NCBI RefSeq assembly: GCF_000147875.1
Contig: NC_014507.1
Location: 2,604,001-2,668,000, forward strand
Direction: 5' to 3'
Length of the DNA stretch: 64,000 bases
Source of the DNA: Methanolacinia petrolearia DSM 11571
Lineage (GTDB): Archaea > Halobacteriota > Methanomicrobia > Methanomicrobiales > Methanomicrobiaceae
This document shows, one piece after another, positions 16,466 through 25,269 of the stretch. The notes under the pieces are model-generated. The model was not told where the DNA came from. It saw only the letters and a list, made by a program, of their open reading frames with translations, and ran no database searches. The translations under genes and the position numbers were made by a program. Each line of letters starts with the position of its first letter. Position 1 is the first letter of the stretch.

Positions 16466-17475
16466 TATATTTTAAATAAAAAATCCAGGTTATCCTCTGA
16501 CACTTTTCCGTCATCACCGGCAACGGCCTTATTCAGTTCGTTGACGTTGCATACGATCTGTCTTATATTTTTTATAAGGACAAGCAGCCTGAGTTTCATA
16601 GTTTCAGGATCGGTACCGCTCACGATATCATTCACAAGAGACTCTAGAGACTGTCCAACAAGGGATACCGGCTCTTTGATCCTCCTTGAGGTCTCAAGAA
16701 TGAATTCCAGGAATTCCTCTTCGGACTTTATAATATCCGTTATATCTATGAACGATACAAATACCAGTTTTTTCTTTACAAGATCGTCCGGCGGAAGAGT
16801 CGTAACTGAAACAGACAGATCCATATCCGCCCCGTCTTTCCTTTTTACGCGTACCCGCCCGATATAATAATCCTTTTCGGCAACCGTATCAAGGATCTTC
16901 TTTTTCAAATCCTTGTTATCGCTTCCGGCCAGAAAGTTCATTATTGACATGGACGAGAGATCATCACGCGAATACCCGAGCATCCTCAGTGCGGATTCAT
17001 TTGCATATGTAATTTTGCCGGTTTCGTATTCTATGATTGAAACTCCGTTTATCGAATGCTCTATTGCATATTCCTTTGTTCTAAGCTCAATCTCGGCCTT
17101 ACGCCTGGAGACAGAAACCCTGACCTGATGAGAAAGTTCTGCATAGTTTGCTGCAGGGTTCTGGCCTTTCTGGACAAACCCGTCCGCACCATTTCTGAAG
17201 GCTTCAATAATTATTTCTTCCCGGGCCTTTCCTGAAAAAAGGACAAAAGGAATCAAAGAGTTTCTATCCCTGATAGCACTTAAAAATTCGAGACCATCCA
17301 TCTCAGGCATCTCGTAATCGGAGATAATTGCATCAAACTCTTCTTCTTCCAAGAGTTTCAGTGCTTCTTTTGCAGAAGTCGACGTCCTGATATCATAATC
17401 ACCGAATTTTGCCAGATAGATCTCTGCGATGGATAGAATCTCAGGCTCCTCGTCCACCAGTAAAATCTTAATCAT
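16465..17475 (-). CDS. Response regulator: receiver-PAS protein
   Basis: This 336-residue protein has an N-terminal receiver domain with the acidic pair near DEEPE, the phosphoacceptor in AIISDYEMPEMDGLEFL, the conserved FSGKA strand-4 end and the lysine near FVQKG. A PAS domain follows (EYAIEHSINGVSIIEYETGK to about residue 255), and then a helical segment of about 80 residues that resembles a dimerisation region without an H box or ATPase. It therefore receives phosphate but carries no DNA-binding or kinase output, and the output is probably relayed to the RecA-like protein coupled downstream. The cognate kinase is not adjacent. Confidence 0.87.
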   Translation of the reverse strand: MIKILLVDEEPEILSIAEIYLAKFGDYDIRTSTSAKEALKLLEEEEFDAIISDYEMPEMDGLEFLSAIRDRNSLIPFVLFSGKAREEIIIEAFRNGADGFVQKGQNPAANYAELSHQVRVSVSRRKAEIELRTKEYAIEHSINGVSIIEYETGKITYANESALRMLGYSRDDLSSMSIMNFLAGSDNKDLKKKILDTVAEKDYYIGRVRVKRKDGADMDLSVSVTTLPPDDLVKKKLVFVSFIDITDIIKSEEEFLEFILETSRRIKEPVSLVGQSLESLVNDIVSGTDPETMKLRLLVLIKNIRQIVCNVNELNKAVAGDDGKVSEDNLDFLFKI

Positions 17476-17564
17476 ACCTAAACCACTATTCTGAGTAAAA
17501 TGACTAACTTATTGATTAGGCTGTCAATTTATTAATTTTGTTAAAGGAGGCAGACTTTATCAAA

Positions 17565-17574
17565 GCTTTAAATA
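17565..17574 (+). promoter_or_regulatory. TATA box of the ADP-ribosylglycohydrolase gene
   Basis: GCTTTAAATA lies centred about 30 bases before the ATG at 17600. This spacing implies a leaderless transcript starting at the initiation codon. The AGGAGG at 17545-17550 lies upstream of the TATA box and so cannot act as a ribosome-binding site. Confidence 0.55.
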
Positions 17575-17599
17575 CCTGGCGTCCGCCATATTGTAACTG

Positions 17600-18505
17600 A
17601 TGCATAATATATACAGGGGAGTTTTTCTGGGCGCTGCAATAGGGGATGCACTTGGAATGCCTTATGAAACATCCCCTCCGTCATTCAGGGTCCTAAAGAG
17701 GGAGTTTGCCAGGCCCAACAAGATGCACCCGAACTCGGGACTGAAAGCCGGATGTTATACCGACGATACCCAGATCGCTCTTTTAGCCTCAGAACTGCTT
17801 GTAAGCGGGAATTTTACCCCTGAAAATTATGCCCTTAAACTGAAAGAGATGCATATCAATAAGAAACTGAGGTTTCCCGATGCGACCATAATCTCTGCAT
17901 GCAGGCATATGATGAAGGGGGATGAAAAAGATGCGGGCTGCAATTCGACGACATCGGGATGCGTACCGCTTGCAGTCCCGTTCGCCCTTGCCTATAGCGA
18001 TTATGAAAAGCTGTATGATGAACTGGCGAAAGCCTGTTCAGTTACACATACGAACAGGGGCGCAATTGCAGGAGCAGTATGGCTTGCAACCCTCATTCGT
18101 TCGATCATCGACAACGAAAGCAATCCGTTAAAAAAGGCCCACAAAGCCGCTTTTCTCGAAGATGAAACCCTCGGGATGAAGATCAGTGATGCAGTCAGGT
18201 ATGCAAAAGACGAGACGCCGATAGAAGCGGCAATTGTCAGGATTGGAAACGACGTCTCCGTATACCAGACGATCCCGATGGCCGTTTATTTTATACTTAA
18301 ATATGGAGAGGGAGACGATCTTCTGTATTATGCAGCCCAGGCAGGCGGTAATACCGACACTCTCGGTTTCATCTGCGGTGCATGGCTCGGGGCGGAGTTC
18401 GGCGTTTCAGGCCTGTCCGAAGATCTTATGCTGACCCTTGAAAACAGGGAGGCGATTGAGACTATGGCCAACAGGCTATACCAGAGATTCGGCAAGAAGG
18501 ATTAA
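17600..18505 (+). CDS. ADP-ribosylglycohydrolase family protein (DraG-like)
   Basis: This 301-residue all-helical hydrolase belongs to the DraG/ARH family, which removes ADP-ribose from proteins or related substrates using two metal ions. Visible family motifs are GVFLGAAIGDALGMPYE at the N-terminus, GCYTDDTQIALLASELL with the metal-binding TDDT, and the C-terminal metal site AGGNTDTLGFICGAWLGA. Length is normal. No DraT or dinitrogenase genes are nearby, so the substrate is unknown. It is followed by argC after 24 bases on the same strand, but the two probably share only transcription. Confidence 0.88.
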   Translation: MHNIYRGVFLGAAIGDALGMPYETSPPSFRVLKREFARPNKMHPNSGLKAGCYTDDTQIALLASELLVSGNFTPENYALKLKEMHINKKLRFPDATIISACRHMMKGDEKDAGCNSTTSGCVPLAVPFALAYSDYEKLYDELAKACSVTHTNRGAIAGAVWLATLIRSIIDNESNPLKKAHKAAFLEDETLGMKISDAVRYAKDETPIEAAIVRIGNDVSVYQTIPMAVYFILKYGEGDDLLYYAAQAGGNTDTLGFICGAWLGAEFGVSGLSEDLMLTLENREAIETMANRLYQRFGKKD

Positions 18506-18529
18506 TGCGGGAGCGGCAAATATCTTTTT

Positions 18530-19522
18530 ATGGATATTGCAATAATCGGAGCATCCGGTTATACCGGAGGGGACCTGATCAGGCTCCTTTTAACCCATAG
18601 CGATGCCGATGTTGTGGCAGCCACCTCCAGAAAGGAAGACGGGCAGTCGATCTGGAAGATGCATCCCAACCTCAAGGGGTTATGTGAACTCAAATTTTCC
18701 AATCCGGGGATTGGGGATATTGAAGCGGATTTTGTGTTCCTTGCGGTGCCTCACACGGTTGCAATGAATTATGCCGGTGAACTGAAGGAGAAGGGAATTA
18801 AAACCGTTGATCTCAGCGCCGACTACAGGCTAAGCAAAGAGATCTACGAGAAGACTTATGGAGTGGAGCATAAGGCATATTTCGAGGCTCCATACGGTCT
18901 GCCGGAGATCCACAGGGAGGAGATCAGAAAAGCCGGATTTGTGGCAAATCCCGGATGCTTCCCGACAGGAGCGACCCTTGCGGCTGCACCTCTTGCAGAA
19001 AAGGCTAACACGATAATATTCGACTCAAAGACAGGAGTGTCAGGCGCGGGCGCCAATCCTTCCGCGACCAACCAGTACTCGAATGTCGCGGACAGCCTTA
19101 AGGCATACAAGTGGACAGGGCACAGGCATCTTGCAGAGATGAAGCAGGAGATCAAAGGGCTCGGATCAAAGGCCGTATGTCATTTTACGCCCCACCTCCT
19201 TCCTGTAAACAGGGGAATCCTCACAACCGCGCATATCCTTCTTGACGAACCGATGACAACGGAAGAGGTCTCGGAAACCTACGAAAAATTCTATGAAAAG
19301 GAATTTTTCGTAAGAATGCAGGACCCGGTACTCGCTTCGGTCCGGGGAAGCAACTTCTGCGATATAGCCGTGGAGGCTGAAAATGAGAGTACAAGAGTTG
19401 TAGCCGTTTCTGCTATCGACAACCTGGTTAAAGGCGCAAGCGGGCAGGCAATACAGAACATGAATATAATGTGCGGGTACAAAGAGACTGACGGGCTCCT
19501 TTCAGCTCCGATCTTCCCTTAA
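18530..19522 (+). CDS. argC: N-acetyl-gamma-glutamyl-phosphate reductase
   Basis: ArgC reduces N-acetylglutamyl phosphate to the semialdehyde with NADPH in arginine synthesis. The 330-residue protein starts with the nucleotide-binding [18 protein letters not shown] motif. It has the catalytic cysteine in NPGCFPTGA near residue 146 and the histidine region [10 protein letters not shown], and it ends in the expected GCYxG-like and [18 protein letters not shown] block. It heads a row argC, CBS protein, argJ, argB, all on this strand. argB encodes the preceding pathway step, so the run makes sense as an arginine operon. Confidence 0.95.
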   Translation: MDIAIIGASGYTGGDLIRLLLTHSDADVVAATSRKEDGQSIWKMHPNLKGLCELKFSNPGIGDIEADFVFLAVPHTVAMNYAGELKEKGIKTVDLSADYRLSKEIYEKTYGVEHKAYFEAPYGLPEIHREEIRKAGFVANPGCFPTGATLAAAPLAEKANTIIFDSKTGVSGAGANPSATNQYSNVADSLKAYKWTGHRHLAEMKQEIKGLGSKAVCHFTPHLLPVNRGILTTAHILLDEPMTTEEVSETYEKFYEKEFFVRMQDPVLASVRGSNFCDIAVEAENESTRVVAVSAIDNLVKGASGQAIQNMNIMCGYKETDGLLSAPIFP

Positions 19523-19555
19523 TTATAATTACAAAAACGACAAAAGAGACTGAAA

Positions 19556-20044
19556 ATGCTTGTAAAAGATGTAATGACACCGGACCCTGTTACCGTTCAG
19601 GCGGATGCAAAAGTAAGCGAAGCCGCATCGATACTCAGGAAAAGAAGAATAGGCGGAATACCAGTAATGGATGGAGAACGCCTTGCAGGTATCGTGACTG
19701 AGACAGATCTTCTCTCTTTGCTCGATGTAGGAGAGCTCAGCGACGATCTCTGGCTTCCTTCGCCCCTCGAGATAATCGAGATCCCGATCAGGGAGTTCGT
19801 AAACTGGGAAAAGACAAGAAAGGCATTAACAGATATAAGCGAAAGTCCGATCTCCGATATCATGAGCACGGATGTAATATACATCGACGAAAATGCCGAG
19901 ATCGAGGAGGCGGCAAAGCTCATGCTGTCCGAAGGGATCGCAAGGCTTCCCGTGGTAAAAAGCGACAGGCTTGTCGGCATAGTCACCAGGCAGGATATAG
20001 TGAGGGGTATAGGGACAGCATTCCCCGAAGGGACTGAGGACTAA
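19556..20044 (+). CDS. Protein with two CBS domains
   Basis: This 162-residue protein consists of two CBS motifs, the first starting MLVKDVMTPDPVTVQADAK and the second SPISDIMSTDVIYIDENAE. Each ends in the usual GIVT(E/R)xDI/L segment (GIVTETDLLSL, GIVTRQDIVRG). CBS pairs bind adenine nucleotides or S-adenosylmethionine and act as energy or ligand sensors (family knowledge). It sits between argC (33-base gap) and argJ (6-base gap) in the arginine run, which suggests, without proof, that it modulates this pathway or is simply co-expressed. Confidence 0.88.
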   Translation: MLVKDVMTPDPVTVQADAKVSEAASILRKRRIGGIPVMDGERLAGIVTETDLLSLLDVGELSDDLWLPSPLEIIEIPIREFVNWEKTRKALTDISESPISDIMSTDVIYIDENAEIEEAAKLMLSEGIARLPVVKSDRLVGIVTRQDIVRGIGTAFPEGTED

Positions 20045-20050
20045 ATAAAA

Positions 20051-21223
20051 ATGAAGAGCATATGCGAAGTTGAAGGCGTCGAAGCCGCAGGAATAAAGGA
20101 AGGCAAATTCGGCCTTGCGCTCATAAAGGCTTCAGGTAATGCAGCAGCGGTCTTTACAAAGAATCTTGTCATAGCAGAGCCCGTGAGGCTGATGCAGAAG
20201 ACGATGGAGGCAGGGCGGCTTGACGGGATAATCGTCAATTCAGGAAACGCAAACGTCTTCACCGGTGAGCAGGGCTATAGGGATGCTGAAAGGATGGCAG
20301 CTATAGCGGCAGAGGCACTAGGGACAAAACCGGAATTTATTGGTGTGGCGAGCACCGGCGTAATAGGCCGCTATCTCCATATAGACATAATCGAAGATCA
20401 GTGCAGGAGGATCAAGGACACACTGGCATCCGATGAAAAAGCCGGCGACGATGCTGCGGGTGCCATCATGACGACAGACCTGTACCCAAAGCGTGCCATC
20501 GCGAGAAGGGAGGGGTTCACTGTTGCAGGCATTACAAAGGGAAGCGGGATGATCGCCCCGAATATGGGAACCATGCTTGCGTTCATATACACAGACGCCG
20601 CGATCTCATCAACCGACCTGAAAAAGGCGCTTCTGATCGCGACAGAAAGGAGCTTCAACAGGGTAGTCGTAGACGGAGACACATCCACAAACGACTGCGT
20701 CTTCCTGACAGCGACCGGACTTAAGGGAACCCAGGACTACGATGAATTCTGCTCGGCACTCGAAGAGGTCTGTATATCCCTTGCAAAAAAGATTGCAGAG
20801 GACGGGGAGGGTGCAACGAAGTTTGTCGAAGTCTCGGTGACAGGCGCGAAATCCGAAGAGGATGCCGCCACGGTTGCAAAGACGATCGTAGGATCTCCGC
20901 TTGTAAAGACCGCGATATACGGTGAAGATCCCAACTGGGGAAGGATTATCGCGGCTGCCGGAAGGGCAGGCCCGGATTTCGACCCGATGAATACATCGAT
21001 ATCGATCGGAGACGGCGAAAAGACTGTAATACTTGAAGAAAAAGGAGTGATCAAGGCTGACGATAAGATCAACCCTGCCGCTCTCGCCGCAGCAAAAGAG
21101 TTAATGAAAGGGAAAAAACTGAGAATAGAATTTGATCTCGGTACAGGAAACTATAATGCGACTGCATGGGGCTGCGATCTTACTGAAAAATATGTTGAAA
21201 TTAACGGGAAGTACACGACATGA
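20051..21223 (+). CDS. argJ: Glutamate N-acetyltransferase / ornithine acetyltransferase
   Basis: ArgJ transfers the acetyl group from N-acetylornithine to glutamate, making the arginine route cyclic; some homologues also use acetyl-CoA. The 390-residue precursor is expected to cleave itself before the nucleophilic threonine in [16 protein letters not shown]. The residue before it here is glycine, where alanine is usual. Other family marks are the [11 protein letters not shown] segment, DGDTSTND, and the C-terminal [21 protein letters not shown]. The last four bases overlap argB (ATGA at 21220-21223). It starts 6 bases after the CBS gene. Confidence 0.95.
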   Translation: MKSICEVEGVEAAGIKEGKFGLALIKASGNAAAVFTKNLVIAEPVRLMQKTMEAGRLDGIIVNSGNANVFTGEQGYRDAERMAAIAAEALGTKPEFIGVASTGVIGRYLHIDIIEDQCRRIKDTLASDEKAGDDAAGAIMTTDLYPKRAIARREGFTVAGITKGSGMIAPNMGTMLAFIYTDAAISSTDLKKALLIATERSFNRVVVDGDTSTNDCVFLTATGLKGTQDYDEFCSALEEVCISLAKKIAEDGEGATKFVEVSVTGAKSEEDAATVAKTIVGSPLVKTAIYGEDPNWGRIIAAAGRAGPDFDPMNTSISIGDGEKTVILEEKGVIKADDKINPAALAAAKELMKGKKLRIEFDLGTGNYNATAWGCDLTEKYVEINGKYTT

Positions 21224-22092
21224 AACGCGTTGATGTTCTGATGGAGGCCCTGCCTTATATACAGCAGTTCCACGGTAAGACTGTTGTCGTAAAGCTCGGG
21301 GGCCATGCCATGATCGATTCCGATACTCTCGACACTGTGATACAGGACCTAGTCCTCCTGCATTATGTAGGGATGAAGGTGGTAATAGTCCACGGCGGAG
21401 GGCCCGAGATCACATCCAAGATGAAGGCGATGGGAAAAGAACCCAAGTTTGTCGGCGGCCTTAGGATTACCGATCTGGAAACGCTCGAGATCGCCCAGAT
21501 GGTTCTTGTAGGAAAGATCAACGACGGCATAGTCTCGCTTATCGCCAGGTTCGGTGCACAGGGAGTGGGCCTCTCCGGCAACGACGGCAATATGATCATC
21601 GCAAAGAAGATCAGCCCGAAAAAAGTTGTCGTCGATGACGAGGAGCAGGAGATCGATCTCGGCCATGTCGGCGATATAGAGGAGATCAATCCGGAACTTC
21701 TTGAAGGACTCATCAATAAAGGCTACATCCCTGTAATCGCCCCGATAGGAATGGACAGAAAGGGGCACAGCCTGAATGTCAACGCCGACACCGCCGCAGG
21801 CGAGATCGCAATCGCACTGAAGGCCTATAAGTTCATCAATATGTCGGATATCGACGGCATCATGAACGCAGGACGAACCAGGACATATCACAGGCTCACG
21901 ATCAGTGAGGCAAAAAGCCTGATAAACGAGGGAATCATAGTCGGAGGTATGATCCCCAAACTTGATGCATGCATAAAATGTCTTGAAAACGGGGTTTCAT
22001 ATGCCCACATCATAAACGGAAACAAAAATCACAACCTCCTGCTCGAGCTCTTCACACGCGAGGGTATCGGGACTATGATAAAAAAAGAATAA
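21220..22092 (+). CDS. argB: Acetylglutamate kinase
   Basis: ArgB phosphorylates N-acetylglutamate with ATP, the step before argC. The 290-residue amino acid kinase has the phosphate-binding [10 protein letters not shown] near residue 20, the substrate loop [10 protein letters not shown], the [10 protein letters not shown] segment, [15 protein letters not shown], and the C-terminal [18 protein letters not shown] block. The N-terminus has the extended helix found in arginine-sensitive hexameric enzymes ([19 protein letters not shown]), so feedback inhibition by arginine is possible. The start overlaps argJ by four bases and shows no separate ribosome-binding site, indicating coupled translation. 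It is the last gene of the run. Confidence 0.95.
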   Translation: MKRVDVLMEALPYIQQFHGKTVVVKLGGHAMIDSDTLDTVIQDLVLLHYVGMKVVIVHGGGPEITSKMKAMGKEPKFVGGLRITDLETLEIAQMVLVGKINDGIVSLIARFGAQGVGLSGNDGNMIIAKKISPKKVVVDDEEQEIDLGHVGDIEEINPELLEGLINKGYIPVIAPIGMDRKGHSLNVNADTAAGEIAIALKAYKFINMSDIDGIMNAGRTRTYHRLTISEAKSLINEGIIVGGMIPKLDACIKCLENGVSYAHIINGNKNHNLLLELFTREGIGTMIKKE

Positions 22093-22359
22093 TCAAATAT
22101 AATTTTTCTGGGCTTTTTCGTTCATTTCCACAAGCATATCAAATATTTTTACGATACTCTCCTCATCGAGATCAGACTCTGATGCAAGAACGGCCGCCCT
22201 GTCCAGAACCTTTCTTCTCTGGACTTCATCCCTCACGGAAGATCCCGACTTCTTCTTCTCGGCCGCAATAAAGGCTGAATATTCCTGCCTTTTTGCGATC
22301 AAAGCGACAATATCCCTGTCAATCCCCTCAATTGCCGATCTCGACTCTTCAAGATTCAT
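22093..22359 (-). CDS. Chorismate mutase (AroQ type), monofunctional
   Basis: This 88-residue all-helical protein matches the AroQ fold: an N-terminal ESRSAIEGIDRDIVALIAKRQ helix with the active-site arginine, a central helix with the KxxxxxxVRDEVQRRKVL pattern, and a C-terminal helix. It converts chorismate to prephenate for phenylalanine and tyrosine synthesis. The length is that of the free-standing domain with no fused dehydrogenase or dehydratase. The gene converges directly on argB, with the stop codons adjacent, and stands alone on its strand. Confidence 0.88.
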   Translation of the reverse strand: MNLEESRSAIEGIDRDIVALIAKRQEYSAFIAAEKKKSGSSVRDEVQRRKVLDRAAVLASESDLDEESIVKIFDMLVEMNEKAQKNYI

Positions 22360-22454
22360 TACATAGAATTTCTTCTCATTAAAAGATAAGCATGCACCTG
22401 TATAGCAACACAGGAAGAATAAAACGGCAATAATAACATAAATTTAAACATCAT

Positions 22455-23138
22455 ATGAAATCAGGTCTGATATCAGCAATAACTGAACATGAAAGAAAAG
22501 ATCTCCTGATCGGCTGGCTCGCAATCGCGCTCGCCTTTACATTTATCTTTATCAGGGGCGGAGTCACCCCTGAAGGATTCGCGTTGTTCTTCGTAATCTC
22601 CCTATTTACAGTAGGACTTGGATTTCTACTTCATGAACTCGCTCATAAATTCATGGCTATCAAATACGGGTACTGGGCTGAGTTCAGGAAGGACACGCAG
22701 ATGCTTCTGGTAGCAATAGCGCTTGCCGCACTTGTCGGAGTCGTCTTTGCAGCACCGGGTGCGACGATGATCTATTCAAGGGACGGTCGTATGATGACAC
22801 GTGAAGAGTCTGGGGTCATATCGATCGCCGGACCGGCGGTAAATCTTGTATTATGCATCCCGTTCTTCCTGATGATAGTGGCGGGAGCAGCAATGGGATA
22901 TCCAAACACCGGAGGAATCCTGCCTTTGATTCTCTTCCTTACGGGAATGGTTGGCCTTTCGGTAAACTCGATGATTGCATTCTTCAATATGCTCCCGATA
23001 AGCGTTCTCGACGGGAAAAAAGTCTTTGCGTGGAATCCGGCAGTCTTCGCGGTTGTAATCGTTGTTTCACTTGGACTTATCCTTCTCTCGTCCAACTTCG
23101 GCGGTTCTCTTGACATAGTCCTGAATGCGATACTCTGA
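22455..23138 (+). CDS. Site-2 protease family membrane metalloprotease (M50)
   Basis: This 227-residue protein has six or so hydrophobic segments and the zinc motif HELAHKFMAIKYG near residue 63. The second metal-ligand motif, in a later helix, reads NMLPISVLDGKKVFAW with the aspartate near residue 187. Site-2 proteases cut substrate proteins within the membrane. There is no PDZ or CBS domain, which places it with the compact archaeal/S2P group III-like enzymes (approximate). It is a single-gene unit followed by a hairpin plus T-tract terminator that begins inside its last codons. Confidence 0.88.
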   Translation: MKSGLISAITEHERKDLLIGWLAIALAFTFIFIRGGVTPEGFALFFVISLFTVGLGFLLHELAHKFMAIKYGYWAEFRKDTQMLLVAIALAALVGVVFAAPGATMIYSRDGRMMTREESGVISIAGPAVNLVLCIPFFLMIVAGAAMGYPNTGGILPLILFLTGMVGLSVNSMIAFFNMLPISVLDGKKVFAWNPAVFAVVIVVSLGLILLSSNFGGSLDIVLNAIL

Positions 23139-23158
23139 ATTCAGGACTTTTCTTTTTT
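23119..23158 (+). terminator. Hairpin and T-tract terminator after the site-2 protease gene
   Basis: TCCTGAAT at 23119-23126 pairs perfectly with ATTCAGGA at 23139-23146, forming an 8-bp stem that includes the stop codon in its loop. It is followed by CTTTTCTTTTTTAT. This looks like an intrinsic terminator, which archaeal RNA polymerase can use mainly through the T tract. Confidence 0.65.
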
Positions 23159-23221
23159 ATAACGTGATCTTAATTTCCACGAATCAATTAAGCTAAATCA
23201 TTGGTTAGGTATAGAGATCCT

Positions 23222-23345
23222 CCCCGGCCGAGGCTACCCGGACGGGTAGCGTCCAGGCCGGGTTATCGCAATAGCGCAAAGCCCTGAGGCCAGGGCGTGT
23301 TCGCGGAGAGGATGCGGAGCGAACTTGCGCAAGGGTTGCCCTAAA
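23222..23345. ncRNA. Candidate structured RNA or self-complementary repeat element
   Basis: This 124-bp block is much richer in G+C than its surroundings and contains perfectly complementary segments in nested order. CCCGGCC (23223-23229) pairs with GGCCGGG (23256-23262) and encloses GCTACCC (23233-23239) paired with GGGTAGC (23244-23250). GCGCAA (23274-23279) pairs with TTGCGC (23325-23330) and encloses two hairpins, GCCCT/AGGGC (23281-23285 with 23292-23296) and GTTCGC/GCGAAC (23299-23304 with 23319-23324), which together make a three-way junction. No reading frame is evident. The strand is undetermined. It may be a novel small RNA or a dispersed palindromic repeat. Confidence 0.5.
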
Positions 23346-23369
23346 TTGTAATTCAAATGAAAAAAACCT

Positions 23370-24053
23370 TCACCCCTTCAACCTGATCTCTTCCGCCACA
23401 AGGCCGTCCTTCAGTCTGATAATCCTGTCAAAATACTCCCTGTGCCACTCCTCATGCGAAACCATGACGACAGTCTGGTCCAGGGTCTCGTTTATCTCCC
23501 TGAAGAGATCGAGGACGGTTCTCGAATTGGCGCTGTCGAGATTTGCACACGGCTCGTCTGCAAAGAGAATAGATGGATTGTTAACGAGCGCCCTTGCAAT
23601 AGCGACCCTCTGCTGCTCGCCGCCTGAAAGTTCGGAAGGCAGATGACCTCCCCTCTCACCAAGGCCGACCCTTCCGAGATATGACTCACCGGTTGCTATG
23701 CACTCTTCATGCAACCGCCCGGCGGCCATTGCAGGCAGTATGACATTTTCAAGCGCCGTCAGCTCCGGAACGAGTGCATAATCCTGAAATATGAACCCGA
23801 ATCTTGACAGCCTGAATCTTCCCTTCTCTTCGTCGCTCATCTCCAGAACATTCCTGCCATTTATGGCTATCCTGCCTTCAGTCGGCCTGTCAAGAAGCCC
23901 GAGCATATGAAGAAGAGTGGACTTTCCCGAACCCGAGGACCCCATTATCCCCACGAACTCCCCCTTTTCGATATCGACATAGATTCCCCTCAGGGCATGG
24001 ACCTCTACCAGACCCATCTTATACACCTTCCTGACCCCTGCTGCAGTTATCAT
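23370..24053 (-). CDS. MacB/LolD-type ABC transporter ATP-binding protein
   Basis: This 227-residue ATPase has Walker A GSSGSGKSTLL near residue 40, the Q loop FIFQDYALVPELTALENV, signature LSGGEQQRVAIARAL, Walker B ILFADEPCANLD and the switch histidine in VMVSHEEWH. The sequence is of the MacB/LolD group, whose partners are mechanotransmission permeases that act on substrates outside the membrane. It follows the permease gene with a 1-base gap, and the COG1361 gene lies upstream on the same strand, forming a three-gene exporter operon likely controlled by the divergent TetR. Confidence 0.93.
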   Translation of the reverse strand: MITAAGVRKVYKMGLVEVHALRGIYVDIEKGEFVGIMGSSGSGKSTLLHMLGLLDRPTEGRIAINGRNVLEMSDEEKGRFRLSRFGFIFQDYALVPELTALENVILPAMAAGRLHEECIATGESYLGRVGLGERGGHLPSELSGGEQQRVAIARALVNNPSILFADEPCANLDSANSRTVLDLFREINETLDQTVVMVSHEEWHREYFDRIIRLKDGLVAEEIRLKG

Positions 24054-24054
24054 C

Positions 24055-25263
24055 TCAGTTACCTCTCATCGCATCAAGAATATTCTCCCGCGTAATCCTC
24101 CATGCAGGAATGAATCCCGCAATCGCGGACGAGACAAACAGCAGCAGAGTATTTTCGATGAGCATCCCGGTATCAACCACAGGAGTAACGTTCCCGTCGG
24201 GAAATTCCATCGGATACGCCGTGAAGTAGAGGACCATCGCCTCAAGTATCATAAATCCAAGTACAGAGCCAATAAGGCACACGAATACAACCTGCAGCAC
24301 ATAGGAATTGATGATAACGCTTTTTTTAATCCCGATAGCCTTCAGGATGCCTATCTGTTTTCGGTTGTTGAACGCCTTTATCGTGGTCATGATAAAGATC
24401 AGGACGATTGCAATTACCAGGCTGCCAAAGACGGTAATCTGGTTTATTATATTGAATGATTCAACCGAGTCGGTTACTGCGCTGGGAAGCGCCTCTTCCC
24501 ACGTCTTGACGCTTTCGCCGACACCGAACTCAAGTATGTTCTTCTTGACATCCGAAACGTCTGTGTTTTTGGATGTTTTTATGAGGATCTCGTCGGCTAC
24601 ATCATTATCATATCCAAGTACAGAGTTCATCTCGTCCCAGGTTACAATTGCCATGTAGTCGGCTGTCCACGACTTCGTATTGAATATGCCTTTTACACGA
24701 TAATCACGGACGACTCCGTTGCTGTACCTGACCGTTATCGTATCACCTACCTCCGCACCCCCAAGAGAAGGATAGTAATCCTTAGTTTTATCCTTGTTTC
24801 CCGAGACTAGACGCCCGATTATGATCTCGTCCATGCTCCCGCTTCCAAGGAAATCCCCCTCTAGCATAGCATCCTGGAATTTCGTAACCTCGACTTCATC
24901 CCGCGGATCAAAGGCAGTTATCCCGAGAGTTATCGATTCCTCCTCGAATTCAATCGACGAAGGCATCTCGTACCTCGGGGAGGCCCGCACCACGCCGGGG
25001 ACGCGATTGAGAACTGCAAGAAGATCGTCGAGATCACTTATGTAGCGATCGTCTTCTCTCGGTTCTATGATTATATCCGATGTAATGTAGTCCACATTCT
25101 GCTGGTTGAATACCTCGATCGCCCCCGATATAATCGACGGCATGAAGATCATATTCGTCAGGACAAGGGCAATAATGACTATATTCATGAAAATACGGCC
25201 CCTGCCCCCTCTCTGGGTTGCCCTCGCAGCAAGGAATGCGGAAACCCTCAGATCCTCAAACAT
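24055..25263 (-). CDS. MacB/FtsX-type ABC transporter permease
   Basis: This 402-residue protein has one N-terminal transmembrane helix (IIALVLTNMIFMPSIISGAI), a large extracellular MacB_PCD-like domain of about 210 residues (residues 45-265), and three C-terminal helices with the FtsX-family segment FNNRKQIGILKAIGIKKSVI and the final cytoplasmic tail ENILDAMRGN. It should pair with the adjacent ATPase as a homodimer. The substrate is unknown; the COG1361 protein encoded just upstream is the probable extracellular partner. Confidence 0.9.
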   Translation of the reverse strand: MFEDLRVSAFLAARATQRGGRGRIFMNIVIIALVLTNMIFMPSIISGAIEVFNQQNVDYITSDIIIEPREDDRYISDLDDLLAVLNRVPGVVRASPRYEMPSSIEFEEESITLGITAFDPRDEVEVTKFQDAMLEGDFLGSGSMDEIIIGRLVSGNKDKTKDYYPSLGGAEVGDTITVRYSNGVVRDYRVKGIFNTKSWTADYMAIVTWDEMNSVLGYDNDVADEILIKTSKNTDVSDVKKNILEFGVGESVKTWEEALPSAVTDSVESFNIINQITVFGSLVIAIVLIFIMTTIKAFNNRKQIGILKAIGIKKSVIINSYVLQVVFVCLIGSVLGFMILEAMVLYFTAYPMEFPDGNVTPVVDTGMLIENTLLLFVSSAIAGFIPAWRITRENILDAMRGN

Positions 25264-25269
25264 CGCCGA

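Noticed and set aside
21349-21891. 180-codon reverse-strand frame opposite argB
   Set aside because: It is fully antisense to a well-conserved argB gene, has no ribosome-binding site, and its composition follows from argB codon structure.
23222-23345. Possible tRNA gene or CRISPR repeat in the GC-rich block
   Set aside because: There is no T-arm GGTTCRAATC motif, anticodon arm or CCA-type acceptor, and no repeat-spacer periodicity; a different structured element fits better.
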